A DNA stretch of 56,031 nt. Source: a virus. The DNA lies in the IMG/VR virus record IMGVR_UViG_3300046837_000115, positions 1 through 56,031 of that record. The stretch is one strand, 5' to 3'. Positions 49,464-56,031 of this stretch are shown here, piece after piece. Below the pieces are notes generated by a model. The model worked only from the letters and a program-made list of their open reading frames with translations. It ran no database searches and was not told the origin of the DNA. Position numbers and translations under genes: made by a program. Within the stretch, counting starts at the first letter, position 1. Every line of letters starts with the position of its first letter.

Positions 49464-50024
49464 GTGAGCCCATGGCTACGCGTAGACGACGGCTTCACCG
49501 GCAACCGCAAAATCCTCGCGCTCGGCACCGACCAACGACGCTGGACATGGATGCGAATCCTCTGCTACGCCGCCCACCAATCCAGCCCAGAAATCCCCCA
49601 CCACATCGGCCACGAAATCAACGGAGCCACCCCCAAATACATCGCAGACCTCCTCGAAATCGGCCTCCTCGACGAAGACGGCCCACACAACTACGTCATC
49701 CACGACTGGGACGACTACAACCCCAAAGACCCCACCAACCCCATGCGCCAAGCCCGCTACCGACAACGCCAACGTAACGCACAAAGTAACGCCACCAGTA
49801 ACGCCGAAGTAACGCACACCGTAACGCCACCCGTAACAGACGAAACCGTTACCGAAGTAACGCCCCACGCGCTGGCACGCGCGCGCGTTCCCACCCCACC
49901 CCAAACAACAAGACCCTTAGAGAGAGATGTATCTGTGGGTTCAAACGTAACTGGGGGCAACGGCCGCAAAGTCAAACCCCCAGACTTGAAAACAGTCGAC
50001 CAGCAGATCGGAGGCGCAGCGTGA
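49464..50024 (+). CDS. replication-initiator-like protein carrying iterons
   Basis: 186 residues, GTG 49464. The N-terminal 95 residues (WLRVDDGFTGNRKILALGTDQRRWTWMRILCYAAH ... YIADLLEIGLLDEDG ... VIHDWDDYNPKDPT) match the winged-helix N-terminal domain of phage replication proteins of high-GC hosts. The second half is a low-complexity linker (NAQSNATSNAEVTHTVTPPVTDETVTEVTP) that holds DNA repeats. Composition is C- and A-rich with many GAA/AAC/CAC codons, unlike neighbours that prefer GAG. A six-codon frame (MADGVK, 49447-49467) ends in a GTGA overlap with its start. Confidence 0.65.
   Translation: MSPWLRVDDGFTGNRKILALGTDQRRWTWMRILCYAAHQSSPEIPHHIGHEINGATPKYIADLLEIGLLDEDGPHNYVIHDWDDYNPKDPTNPMRQARYRQRQRNAQSNATSNAEVTHTVTPPVTDETVTEVTPHALARARVPTPPQTTRPLERDVSVGSNVTGGNGRKVKPPDLKTVDQQIGGAA
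49774..49951 (+). repeat. GTAAC(GC) iterons inside the initiator-like gene (candidate origin)
   Basis: GTAAC occurs at 49774, 49786, 49798, 49809, 49821, 49833, 49857 and 49947, with a GTTAC at 49848; most are GTAACGC. Spacings are 12, 12, 11, 12, 12, then looser. The change from 12 to 11 moves the repeat into another codon phase, so the DNA, not the protein, is conserved. Iterons inside the initiator gene are the arrangement known for phage lambda O. Confidence 0.65.
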
Positions 50025-50236
50025 GCACAGTCGCAGAGAGCATCCAAGAACACCCAGACCTCGCAGACTCGTCCATGTGTCACTGGAACCCGAACGGCGG
50101 CTGCACCGGCGCCTGCGGAACGCGCCTCAAGGAGCCGGGAGCCTACTCCCACCGGACGGATCAGTGCGCGGCGATGGGACATCAGACGTGCATGGTTTGC
50201 ATAGACCTTTGGCGCTCATCGAGGGCCGCAGCGTGA
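50021..50236 (+). CDS. Cys-rich small protein
   Basis: 71 residues, GTG 50021 overlapping the previous stop. MCHWNPNGGCTGACGTR and CAAMGHQTCMVCIDLW give seven cysteines and two histidines, fitting one or two zinc sites. It is the first of three short genes linked by GTGA overlaps. No function assigned. Confidence 0.55.
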   Translation: MSTVAESIQEHPDLADSSMCHWNPNGGCTGACGTRLKEPGAYSHRTDQCAAMGHQTCMVCIDLWRSSRAAA

Positions 50237-50466
50237 GAACCGACGACCCGGTGATCCTCGGGCAGCTCAAGGCGATCGAGGCGGCGTGCGCTGGACTGCG
50301 GATGGCGTGCGGATTCCCACCGCTCGTCGAGACACCCGAGACGACTGCGAAACGGAAGCCGCTGTACGAGTGTCAGGAGCCGAGCTGTAGTCGCATGTGC
50401 TACACCCGCGACGACCTGGAGGCGCACCGGCTGATCGACCACGACGTCGAAAGGACGGCAGCGTGA
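50233..50466 (+). CDS. C2H2-like zinc-finger protein
   Basis: 77 residues, GTG 50233. The C-terminal segment YECQEPSCSRMCYTRDDLEAHRLIDHD has C-x4-C and H-x4-H, a C2H2-like finger. The N-terminal half is helical. Probably binds nucleic acid or protein. Linked by GTGA to the next gene. Confidence 0.55.
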   Translation: MRTDDPVILGQLKAIEAACAGLRMACGFPPLVETPETTAKRKPLYECQEPSCSRMCYTRDDLEAHRLIDHDVERTAA

Positions 50467-50675
50467 CCGGCCTCGACGACATCCGGCGGCGGCTCGAAGG
50501 AACACCCGCGCTCCGCGCGTTCCCAGACATCCTCGCCGACGTGGAGCGGCTACTCGCCATCGCAGAAGCGGCGAGCAACCTTTACGACTGCGCTACCGTC
50601 AGCGACTTCCTGATCGGCGCCTGGCACGCGCTTGATGAGGCATTAGTCGCCCTCGACGCGGAGGAACTCGCGTGA
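50463..50675 (+). CDS. small helical hypothetical protein
   Basis: 70 residues, GTG 50463. Predicted all-helical and acidic (IRRRLEGTPALRAFPDILADVERLLAIAEAASNLYD). No motif. Translationally coupled to the zinc-finger gene before and to the radical SAM gene after it. Confidence 0.5.
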   Translation: MTGLDDIRRRLEGTPALRAFPDILADVERLLAIAEAASNLYDCATVSDFLIGAWHALDEALVALDAEELA

Positions 50676-51376
50676 AGTACCCACGCCCGCTGACCCGGAT
50701 CCAGCAGATCGAGCCGACGACGTTCTGCGATCTCCGCTGCCACTACTGCCCGTCCAAGGACCTGGTTCGTATCCGGAATCAGGAGCGGATGCACATGACC
50801 TTGGACACGTTCGGCCGGTCGCTTGAGTGGTGCCAGCACTTTGCACGGAAGGGCACCCAGGCCGACCTCAGCCTCACCGGCATCGGGGAGACGCTACTCC
50901 ACCCCGACGTGCTGCAGCTCGCCGTCATGGCCCGCGAGATGCTGCCGTACACGCCGATCAACTTCTCCACGAACGGGCTGAAGCTCACCGACGAGCTGTG
51001 CGCCCACTTTCGCGACCACAAGATCATGTTGTTCATCTCGCCGCACCGGCCTGAGAAGGCCGCGTGGGCGTCAGAGCGGGCCGCGAAGTACGGGATCCTG
51101 ATCGGCAACAACTTCGGTGCGAGCGTCTCCAGCTTCGACTGGGCCGGTGTCGTCAAGCACCCCGTCATGGCACCACGCACCGTGTGCGAGTGGTTGCGTG
51201 ACGGGTGGGGGAACGTCCTCGTCGACGGCCGCATGACCACGTGCTGCCTCGACAGTCCTGCGCTCGGGGTGGTCGGGTCTGTCTGGGACGACATCGGGTC
51301 GCTCGCCACCCGACCGTTCAAGCTCTGCGACACCTGCCACATGGTGCCGCCCGCCGAAACGAAGGAGGCCGCTTGA
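50672..51376 (+). CDS. radical SAM enzyme
   Basis: 234 residues, GTG 50672. The cluster-binding motif C19-x3-C23-x2-C26 (CDLRCHYC) is followed by the usual barrel elements (LSLTGIGETLLHP, INFSTNGLKL, IMLFISPHR). Near the end, MTTCCLD and CDTCHMVP look like extra cluster ligands as in SPASM-type enzymes. These use SAM radicals to modify peptides or nucleotides. Substrate unknown; it is too short for a full SPASM enzyme and differs from queuosine-pathway QueE. A base or protein modification role is possible. Confidence 0.75.
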   Translation: MKYPRPLTRIQQIEPTTFCDLRCHYCPSKDLVRIRNQERMHMTLDTFGRSLEWCQHFARKGTQADLSLTGIGETLLHPDVLQLAVMAREMLPYTPINFSTNGLKLTDELCAHFRDHKIMLFISPHRPEKAAWASERAAKYGILIGNNFGASVSSFDWAGVVKHPVMAPRTVCEWLRDGWGNVLVDGRMTTCCLDSPALGVVGSVWDDIGSLATRPFKLCDTCHMVPPAETKEAA

Positions 51377-51960
51377 GCACCGAAGACCTGACCGCCCAGC
51401 AGCGCGTCGTGCACCTGCTCCGCAGCCTGAACGACGCGAAGAACGACTACGGCGAAACCTCCACGGGCGACGGGGTGCGGCTCATGCCATCCGGCTACCA
51501 CGAAGGCTCCTACGCCGAACTTGAGCGGGTGTTGGCCCTCATGCGCGGGTGCCTGCCCGGATGCGGCAGGAAGCGTCCTGGCGTCGCGTACAGGCATCTG
51601 GGCGCGTGCCTCGCCTACCCGTACTGGCACGTCGCCGAGCGCTACCTGCGAGGCGACACGCAGACGATCGAGGTCGGCGTGGTCATCCGGCGGGGAGGGT
51701 CGGAGCTGCTGATCCCGAGACACTGCGAACTCGTGATCGGACAGGCCGTCAGCGGCGTCAAGACCGCGAGGGTCCGCGTCTACCGGTGGAACCCGATCGT
51801 GAAACAACGCGAGATCGAACGCGGCGTCCGCTGGATCACGCAGACGATGTACGACGGCCGCCGGTCAAAGATCCAGCTACCCGACGACCTGTACCGCCGT
51901 GTCCTCGGACTACCGCCGAGGGACGAACGGCTCGGGAAGCGCGTGAAGGTGGCGGCGTGA
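51373..51960 (+). CDS. hypothetical protein
   Basis: 195 residues, TTG 51373 overlapping the radical SAM stop (TTGA) and preceded by GAAGGAGG. N terminus helical (LTAQQRVVHLLRSLNDAK), then Cys-containing RGCLPGCGRKRPG, a beta-rich centre and WITQTMYDGRRSKIQLPDDLYRRVLGLPP at the end. Comparable proteins occur before terminase genes in phages of high-GC hosts, but no function is known to me. Confidence 0.55.
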   Translation: MSTEDLTAQQRVVHLLRSLNDAKNDYGETSTGDGVRLMPSGYHEGSYAELERVLALMRGCLPGCGRKRPGVAYRHLGACLAYPYWHVAERYLRGDTQTIEVGVVIRRGGSELLIPRHCELVIGQAVSGVKTARVRVYRWNPIVKQREIERGVRWITQTMYDGRRSKIQLPDDLYRRVLGLPPRDERLGKRVKVAA

Positions 51961-51989
51961 ACCGTGCAACGTTCGACGATTGCTGCTAA
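51957..51989 (+). CDS. 10-residue peptide frame before the terminase operon
   Basis: GTG 51957 overlaps the previous TGA; the frame MNRATFDDCC stops at TAA 51987-51989. After it the 73 bases to the next gene hold a short inverted repeat (CTTCCCG ... CGGGAGAAG) and a GTAAC copy. Might be only a bridge or chance frame. Confidence 0.25.
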   Translation: MNRATFDDCC

Positions 51990-52062
51990 CGTAACTTCCC
52001 GTGAGCGGGAGAAGTGCGCCCTTGCGCCTTCGACCCCCCGAGACCCTCTCGATCGTAGGTAG

Positions 52063-52263
52063 GTGACCCAGATGCCAGCACGACCCGTCGACCCTGACCT
52101 GCAGGCCCGTGCCCGGGCCGCGTACCTGATGCTGCGCGGGTTGCGGCCCGGGCAGGTCGACCCGATCCTGCTGCTGTCGTACGTGGTGTGGCCCGACGTC
52201 GAACTCGACGACCCCAACGCGGGCACGACCGGCGCCGACGTGAAGCTATCGGCGGCCGCCTGA
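52063..52263 (+). CDS. hypothetical protein upstream of terminase
   Basis: 66 residues from GTG 52063 (ATG 52072 is an alternative). Helical N terminus (DPDLQARARAAYLMLRGLRPGQ), then ILLLSYVVWPDVELDD. No motif. Its stop overlaps the ATG of the small terminase gene (TGATG). Function unknown. Confidence 0.5.
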   Translation: MTQMPARPVDPDLQARARAAYLMLRGLRPGQVDPILLLSYVVWPDVELDDPNAGTTGADVKLSAAA

Positions 52264-52736
52264 TGGCGCGCACACCGGCGATCACGAAGCAGCAACGAGA
52301 CGAGTTCCTTGAGCACGTCCGCGAGGGCATGAACCGCGCCCAGGCCGCCGCGCACCTAGGCATGACCGGACGCCGGTTCCGCAGCCTCGCCAACCGCGAC
52401 GACGAGTTCGCCGCCGCATACGAGGAGGCAAGCGCCGAGGGGCGCGCCACCTTTCAAGACGACCTCCGCGAACAGTGGCGACAGCGGGCCGAAGGATCAG
52501 ACCGTCTCTTCACCCTCCGGATCATCACCCACCTCCCCGAACTCTCCTGGAAACGAGACGCCGGACGCGGCGCCGTCATCACCGCGGAGGAGGCAGTCAA
52601 GCAGTCCATCGACGTCGCCATCGAGTCCGTCCTGGATGAGCTTGCCGCTCGCCGAGAAGCACGATCTCTATCGGCAGGGACGACAGCTGCTGTGGCAGGA
52701 AACGGCAAGACCAGCCCAACTCGAACCACCGGGTGA
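52263..52736 (+). CDS. terminase small subunit
   Basis: 157 residues, ATG 52263. The N-terminal helix-turn-helix (FLEHVREGMNRAQAAAHLGMTGRRFRSLANRDDEFAAAYEEA) is the pattern of small terminase subunits, which recognise the packaging site. The centre is helical for ring assembly. The last 34 codons overlap the large subunit gene in another frame by 101 bases. Confidence 0.75.
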   Translation: MARTPAITKQQRDEFLEHVREGMNRAQAAAHLGMTGRRFRSLANRDDEFAAAYEEASAEGRATFQDDLREQWRQRAEGSDRLFTLRIITHLPELSWKRDAGRGAVITAEEAVKQSIDVAIESVLDELAARREARSLSAGTTAAVAGNGKTSPTRTTG

Positions 52737-54030
52737 CTGGCGAACCTGGTACATCCGAGGCGGACGCGGCTCCGGCAAGACACGCACGGGGTCGGAGACG
52801 CTCGCGAACTGGATCGTCCAAGGCGGGCCTGATTGTGAGTGGGCGATCGTCGCCCCCACATACGGTGACGCCCGCGACGTCTGTATGGAAGGCAAGTCGT
52901 CTGGTCTGATCCAGGCGCTCGGCGGCCTGCAGTCGCCGCTGGTTATGAACTGGAACCGGTCGATCGGCGAGCTGTACCTCACGAACGGGTCGAAGGTCTA
53001 CATCGACGGCGCCGACGACGGCGCCCTACGCATCCAGGGGAAGAACCTGTCCGGCGCGTGGTGCGACGAGATCGGGCTGTGGCGGTCGTGGGACCGGGCG
53101 TGGAACGAGTCGCTCGCGTTCGCCGTGCGTATCGCGCCCGGCCGGATCGTCGCGACCGGGACACCGAAGATCGGCCATCCATTGGTCGGCCGTCTGATCG
53201 AAGACCCGAACGTGCCGGTCACGTGGATGCGGACGATGGACAACATCGCGAACCTCGACGCGACCACCGTCCGCGAACTCCACGAGCGCTACAGCGGCAC
53301 CCGCGAGGGAGAGCAGGAGCTTGAGGGCGAATACCTGTCCGACGTCGAAGGCGACGTGTTGCGCCGAGACTGGTGGCAGGCGTTCCCGCTCGACTGGCTC
53401 GAAGACACCTGGCGTGGCCCTCCCCCGGACGGGCTGATCTCCAGCTGGGACACGTCGCTGAAGGCGAAGACGTACTCGGACTTCACGGTCGGCACCTTGT
53501 GGATCACAGCAGGGCCGAACGTGTATTTGGCCCGAGTGTTCCGGCAGCGCTGCGGCCTACCCGACGCGATCCAGGCCGTCCGGGATCAGGTCGCCTGGGC
53601 CACGTCGACGTTCACGTTCCTGCCGATGCAGGTGTTGGTCGAGAACACCGCGAACGGCCCCGAGATCATCGCGCGCCTCCGCATGGAGATCCCCGGGATC
53701 ATCCCCGTCAACCCGGACCGCGACAAGATGTCGCGCGCGCAGGCCGCCTCCGTGCTGCTCGAAGCCGGGAACGTGTACGTCCCCGCAGTTCGGCGCGGCG
53801 ACGGCTTGTTGGACACGTCGACCGGTGAGACCCCCGCGTGGGTCGCTGAACTCGTCGACGAGTGCGCCCTGTTCGACGGCACCCCCGGACGGCCCGACGA
53901 CCAGGTCGACTCGTGCTCGATGGCGTGGACGAGGTTCCTCCGCCGCGGCCACGGATTGGACTGGCGCGCCGACGACGCCCCCGACCCGCAGCCGCAGTTC
54001 AGCGCCGGGGTGATGGTCAAGACTTTCTAG
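52636..54030 (+). CDS. terL: terminase large subunit
   Basis: 464 residues, ATG 52636 within the small subunit gene. ATPase: GGRGSGKT with K48, Walker B-like WCDEIGLW with D144/E145, and a motif III-like TGTPK. Nuclease domain: SSWDTSLKAK (first Asp), VLVENTANG and a late PDDQVDS (last Asp). The protein cuts and pumps DNA into the procapsid. All expected motifs are present. Confidence 0.9.
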   Translation: MSLPLAEKHDLYRQGRQLLWQETARPAQLEPPGDWRTWYIRGGRGSGKTRTGSETLANWIVQGGPDCEWAIVAPTYGDARDVCMEGKSSGLIQALGGLQSPLVMNWNRSIGELYLTNGSKVYIDGADDGALRIQGKNLSGAWCDEIGLWRSWDRAWNESLAFAVRIAPGRIVATGTPKIGHPLVGRLIEDPNVPVTWMRTMDNIANLDATTVRELHERYSGTREGEQELEGEYLSDVEGDVLRRDWWQAFPLDWLEDTWRGPPPDGLISSWDTSLKAKTYSDFTVGTLWITAGPNVYLARVFRQRCGLPDAIQAVRDQVAWATSTFTFLPMQVLVENTANGPEIIARLRMEIPGIIPVNPDRDKMSRAQAASVLLEAGNVYVPAVRRGDGLLDTSTGETPAWVAELVDECALFDGTPGRPDDQVDSCSMAWTRFLRRGHGLDWRADDAPDPQPQFSAGVMVKTF

Positions 54031-54039
54031 GAGGCGCCC

Positions 54040-55518
54040 GTGCGTGTAGGCCCGTTCCGCATCGAGCGCCACGCCGTGGAAGCAGCAGCCACGCCCGCGC
54101 CGACACCGCCGCGTGCCGAAGCAGAGCGCGGCGCATCAGGCACCCTGAACCTTCACGGGTTCCTCACCCCCGACGAATACTCGCCCGATCTCCGCTGGCC
54201 GCAGAACCTCCTCGTCTACTCGCGGATGCGCCGCTCGGACGCCGCCGTCCGCGAGGCGCTGCAACACATAATCTCGCCGGTCGCCGGTGCCACATGGGAC
54301 GTCGAACCAGCGTCCGACGACCCCGACGACCTGGAGATCGCCGCGTTCGGCCGGAAGGCTTTGTTCGACTGGCCGCACGAGCCATGGGGGGAAACCCTCC
54401 GGACAGCGATGCTGTATCTGGCGCAGGGCTACCAGGTGTTCGAGCTTGTCGAGGACGTGTTCGACGAGCAGCTGTGCTGGGACGACCCGGCCACCCGGCA
54501 ACAGGTCGAAGGCGAGAAGCGCCAGTTCGTGGGGTGGCGGAAGATCGCGCACCGACGGCCGGAGACGATCTACCGGTGGCCCGAGACGAACGGCGACCTG
54601 GAGGGTGTGCAGCAGCTCGCGTACAAGGACGGCAAGTATCAGCTCCTCGACATACCGATCGAAGCGCTCGTGCTGTTCGTCCACGAGAAGGAGGGCGACG
54701 ACTACACCGGCGTGCCGATCCTCCGCTCCGCCTATAAGGCGTGGTGGATGAAGGAGACGATCGAGAAGATCGCCGCCGTCGCCTACGAACGCCACGGCGT
54801 CGGCCTCCCAGTCGCGTACGTGCCCGAGGACGTTAAGGCCGACACCGCCCAGATGTCACGGATCGAGGCGATGCTGGCAGGGATCAAAGCCGGGGAGTTC
54901 AGCTACCTCGTGTTCCCAGGCCCGAAAGGCGCCGCGCCCACCAGTGGCGGCGGCGTTGGCGGCTACACGTTCGAGATCGTGTCACCCTCCGGCGGCATCC
55001 CAGACTTCTACCCGTTCCTTGAGTACCTCCGCGGCGAGATCAAAGGCAACGTGTTGGCCCGCTTCTCCGAGCTGGGCCACGGCCGCACCGGCGCTAGGGC
55101 GACGGGTGACACCCAGTCTCAAATCTGGTACGACGCGTTGAAGGCCACCGCCGCCTACGTCGCCGAGGTGTGGCAGGAAGCCCTGAACCGGCTGATCGAC
55201 AAGAACTACACGACCGACAAGTACCCGACCGTCGTCGCGAACGACATCGAAACACGGTCGCTCGAAGAGTTCGCTGACGCGACTGCGAAGCTCGTCGGGT
55301 CCGGCGCTGTGGTGACGGACAAGTCGTTCCGGCAGGCGGTCAGGGACCAGATGGGCTGGCCCGACGAGGACGAGGTCGACGAGACGACGCCTGCCGAGCC
55401 GGGCGGCCCACTAGAGGAAGACCCAACCGCGCTACCGCAACCAGGACAGCCGCAGCAGAACGGCAACCCACCGCCAGGGCAGATGCCCACCCAGCAGCCG
55501 CAACCGACCAGGTACTAG
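54040..55518 (+). CDS. portal protein (Mu gp29/DUF935-like)
   Basis: 492 residues, GTG 54040 after TAGGAGG. The core (RMRRSDAAVREALQHIISPVAGATWDVEP, GYQVFELVED, GVPILRSAYKAWWMKETIEKIAAVAYERHGVGLPVAYVP, LARFSELGHGRTGARATGDTQSQIWYDALKATAAYVAEVWQ) fits DUF935-type portals of Mu-like heads. Pro/Gln-rich low-complexity C terminus. It forms the 12-fold ring for DNA passage. Confidence 0.85.
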   Translation: MRVGPFRIERHAVEAAATPAPTPPRAEAERGASGTLNLHGFLTPDEYSPDLRWPQNLLVYSRMRRSDAAVREALQHIISPVAGATWDVEPASDDPDDLEIAAFGRKALFDWPHEPWGETLRTAMLYLAQGYQVFELVEDVFDEQLCWDDPATRQQVEGEKRQFVGWRKIAHRRPETIYRWPETNGDLEGVQQLAYKDGKYQLLDIPIEALVLFVHEKEGDDYTGVPILRSAYKAWWMKETIEKIAAVAYERHGVGLPVAYVPEDVKADTAQMSRIEAMLAGIKAGEFSYLVFPGPKGAAPTSGGGVGGYTFEIVSPSGGIPDFYPFLEYLRGEIKGNVLARFSELGHGRTGARATGDTQSQIWYDALKATAAYVAEVWQEALNRLIDKNYTTDKYPTVVANDIETRSLEEFADATAKLVGSGAVVTDKSFRQAVRDQMGWPDEDEVDETTPAEPGGPLEEDPTALPQPGQPQQNGNPPPGQMPTQQPQPTRY

Positions 55519-56031
55519 ATGTCCAGTCTTGAGGTCGACCCGGTCGCGATCGGCACCGGCGAAACGTTCGGCACCACGGGCGTGTCCCGAGACTTCCTCG
55601 GCGGCCTCTACCAGGGATCCACGCTATACGGCGCCGGGCTCGACGGCGCCCTGGTCGTCGACACCAACCCCTTCAACGCGAACGACAGATTCGGCGAACC
55701 ACTCGTTGTCGCGAACGTGCTGCAACGCGACGCGTCGTTCACCGACCTGACCATCTTCCAGGAATGCCAGCTTGAACTGGTCATGCCCCGCGCCCTGTAC
55801 GCGAACGACGTCGTCGCGTCGCTGTTCGTGTCCGGGGCTCTTCTCAACCAGGGCCGGATCACCGCCACACCCGCAGCGGCCAGCAGCTTCACCGCAGCGC
55901 ATCCGGTGGCTGGTCTGATCGGAGGCGGCGACGCGTTCGGCGCAGATGGCGCCACTGGGGTCGGCACGGTCGGCAGCGGCTACGGCGGGCTCGGCAACAA
56001 AGGCGGCAAAGGCGGAGACTCCCCCATCCAT
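55519..56031 (+). CDS. N-terminal part of glycine-rich virion protein (continues at window start)
   Basis: 171 codons open to the last base, ATG 55519 directly after the portal stop. The N terminus contains GTGETFGTTG and later FGEPLVV and DAFGADG, related to the EAFGT units of the large repeat proteins at 9169 and 11254. The end is Gly-rich (GSGYGGLGNKGGKGG), as in phage tail or collar proteins with a glycine-rich core. The frame continues at base 1 and ends at 117. Confidence 0.7.
   Translation, partial: MSSLEVDPVAIGTGETFGTTGVSRDFLGGLYQGSTLYGAGLDGALVVDTNPFNANDRFGEPLVVANVLQRDASFTDLTIFQECQLELVMPRALYANDVVASLFVSGALLNQGRITATPAAASSFTAAHPVAGLIGGGDAFGADGATGVGTVGSGYGGLGNKGGKGGDSPIH

Noticed and set aside
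48580-49467. 295-residue rightward protein spanning the repeat array
   Set aside because: The frame is open and ends in a GTGA overlap with the next gene, but it has no ribosome site, the part after 49120 is antisense to a convincing zinc-ribbon gene and looks random, and the boxes lack synonymous variation. Kept as an alternative in the repeat entry.
1-56031. Integrase, attachment site or prophage boundaries
   Set aside because: No tyrosine or serine recombinase motif was found, and the two ends appear to join within a gene rather than at an attachment site.

Overview
The window is a high-GC double-stranded DNA tailed phage genome, most likely a siphovirus of a high-GC (actinobacterium-like) host. 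The evidence is a terminase/portal/capsid/tail-tube/tape-measure module, many GTG and TTG starts, and dense operons in which stop and start codons overlap by 4 bases (ATGA, GTGA). The host cannot be named from sequence alone. The open reading frame that runs off the right edge (55519-56031) continues in frame into the left edge (1-117), so the window looks like one complete circularly permuted genome cut inside a structural gene. No integrase, DNA polymerase, primase-helicase or tRNA was seen, so lifestyle and replication mode are open.

Layout. Right end and left end together: small terminase, large terminase and portal (52263-55518), then a structural gene across the cut. Next comes an unusual 13-kb block (746-13191) of fibre- and adsorption-like genes lying between the portal and the minor head protein. 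It holds a beta-helix protein with a signal-like N terminus, an 1103-residue glycoside-hydrolase/lectin-like protein, and a duplicated pair made of an 'EAFGT'-repeat protein plus a ~100-residue partner. Head genes follow (13188-17785: MuF-like protein, protease/scaffold, decoration protein, capsid). A 1042-residue glycosyltransferase-methyltransferase-glycosyltransferase fusion comes next (17934-21062), then connector and tail genes (21254-31568) with a probable frameshifted chaperone and an antisense membrane-protein 'moron'. The lysis region (31592-35905) has three putative cell-wall enzymes and about six tiny or small membrane proteins, and ends at a clear intrinsic terminator.

A regulatory node (35987-36450) has a leftward HTH gene and a rightward ribbon-helix-helix gene behind a strong promoter. 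It leads into the DNA-metabolism operon (36447-48577): RecT-like annealing protein, SbcD-like and SbcC-like proteins, three different DNA methyltransferases (one fused to a GIY-YIG-type domain, one invaded by two homing endonucleases), a secreted lysozyme-like protein and an IS110-related helix-hairpin-helix protein. After this lies a non-standard repeat array (48589-49119): two alternating 9-bp boxes every 18 bp without a single indel. It is followed by a leftward zinc-ribbon gene, a replication-initiator-like gene that carries GTAAC iterons inside its coding sequence, small Cys-rich proteins, a radical SAM enzyme, and the terminase genes again.

Themes: the phage appears to invest in surface polysaccharide handling (hydrolase, lectin-like domains, glycosyltransferases), in DNA methylation as protection from restriction, and it is heavily colonised by homing endonucleases (two LAGLIDADG, two HNH, one GIY-YIG-type domain). 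The features most likely to be undescribed are the 18-bp alternating array, the GT-MT-GT fusion next to the capsid gene, the doubly invaded methyltransferase, and the duplicated EAFGT-repeat cassette.
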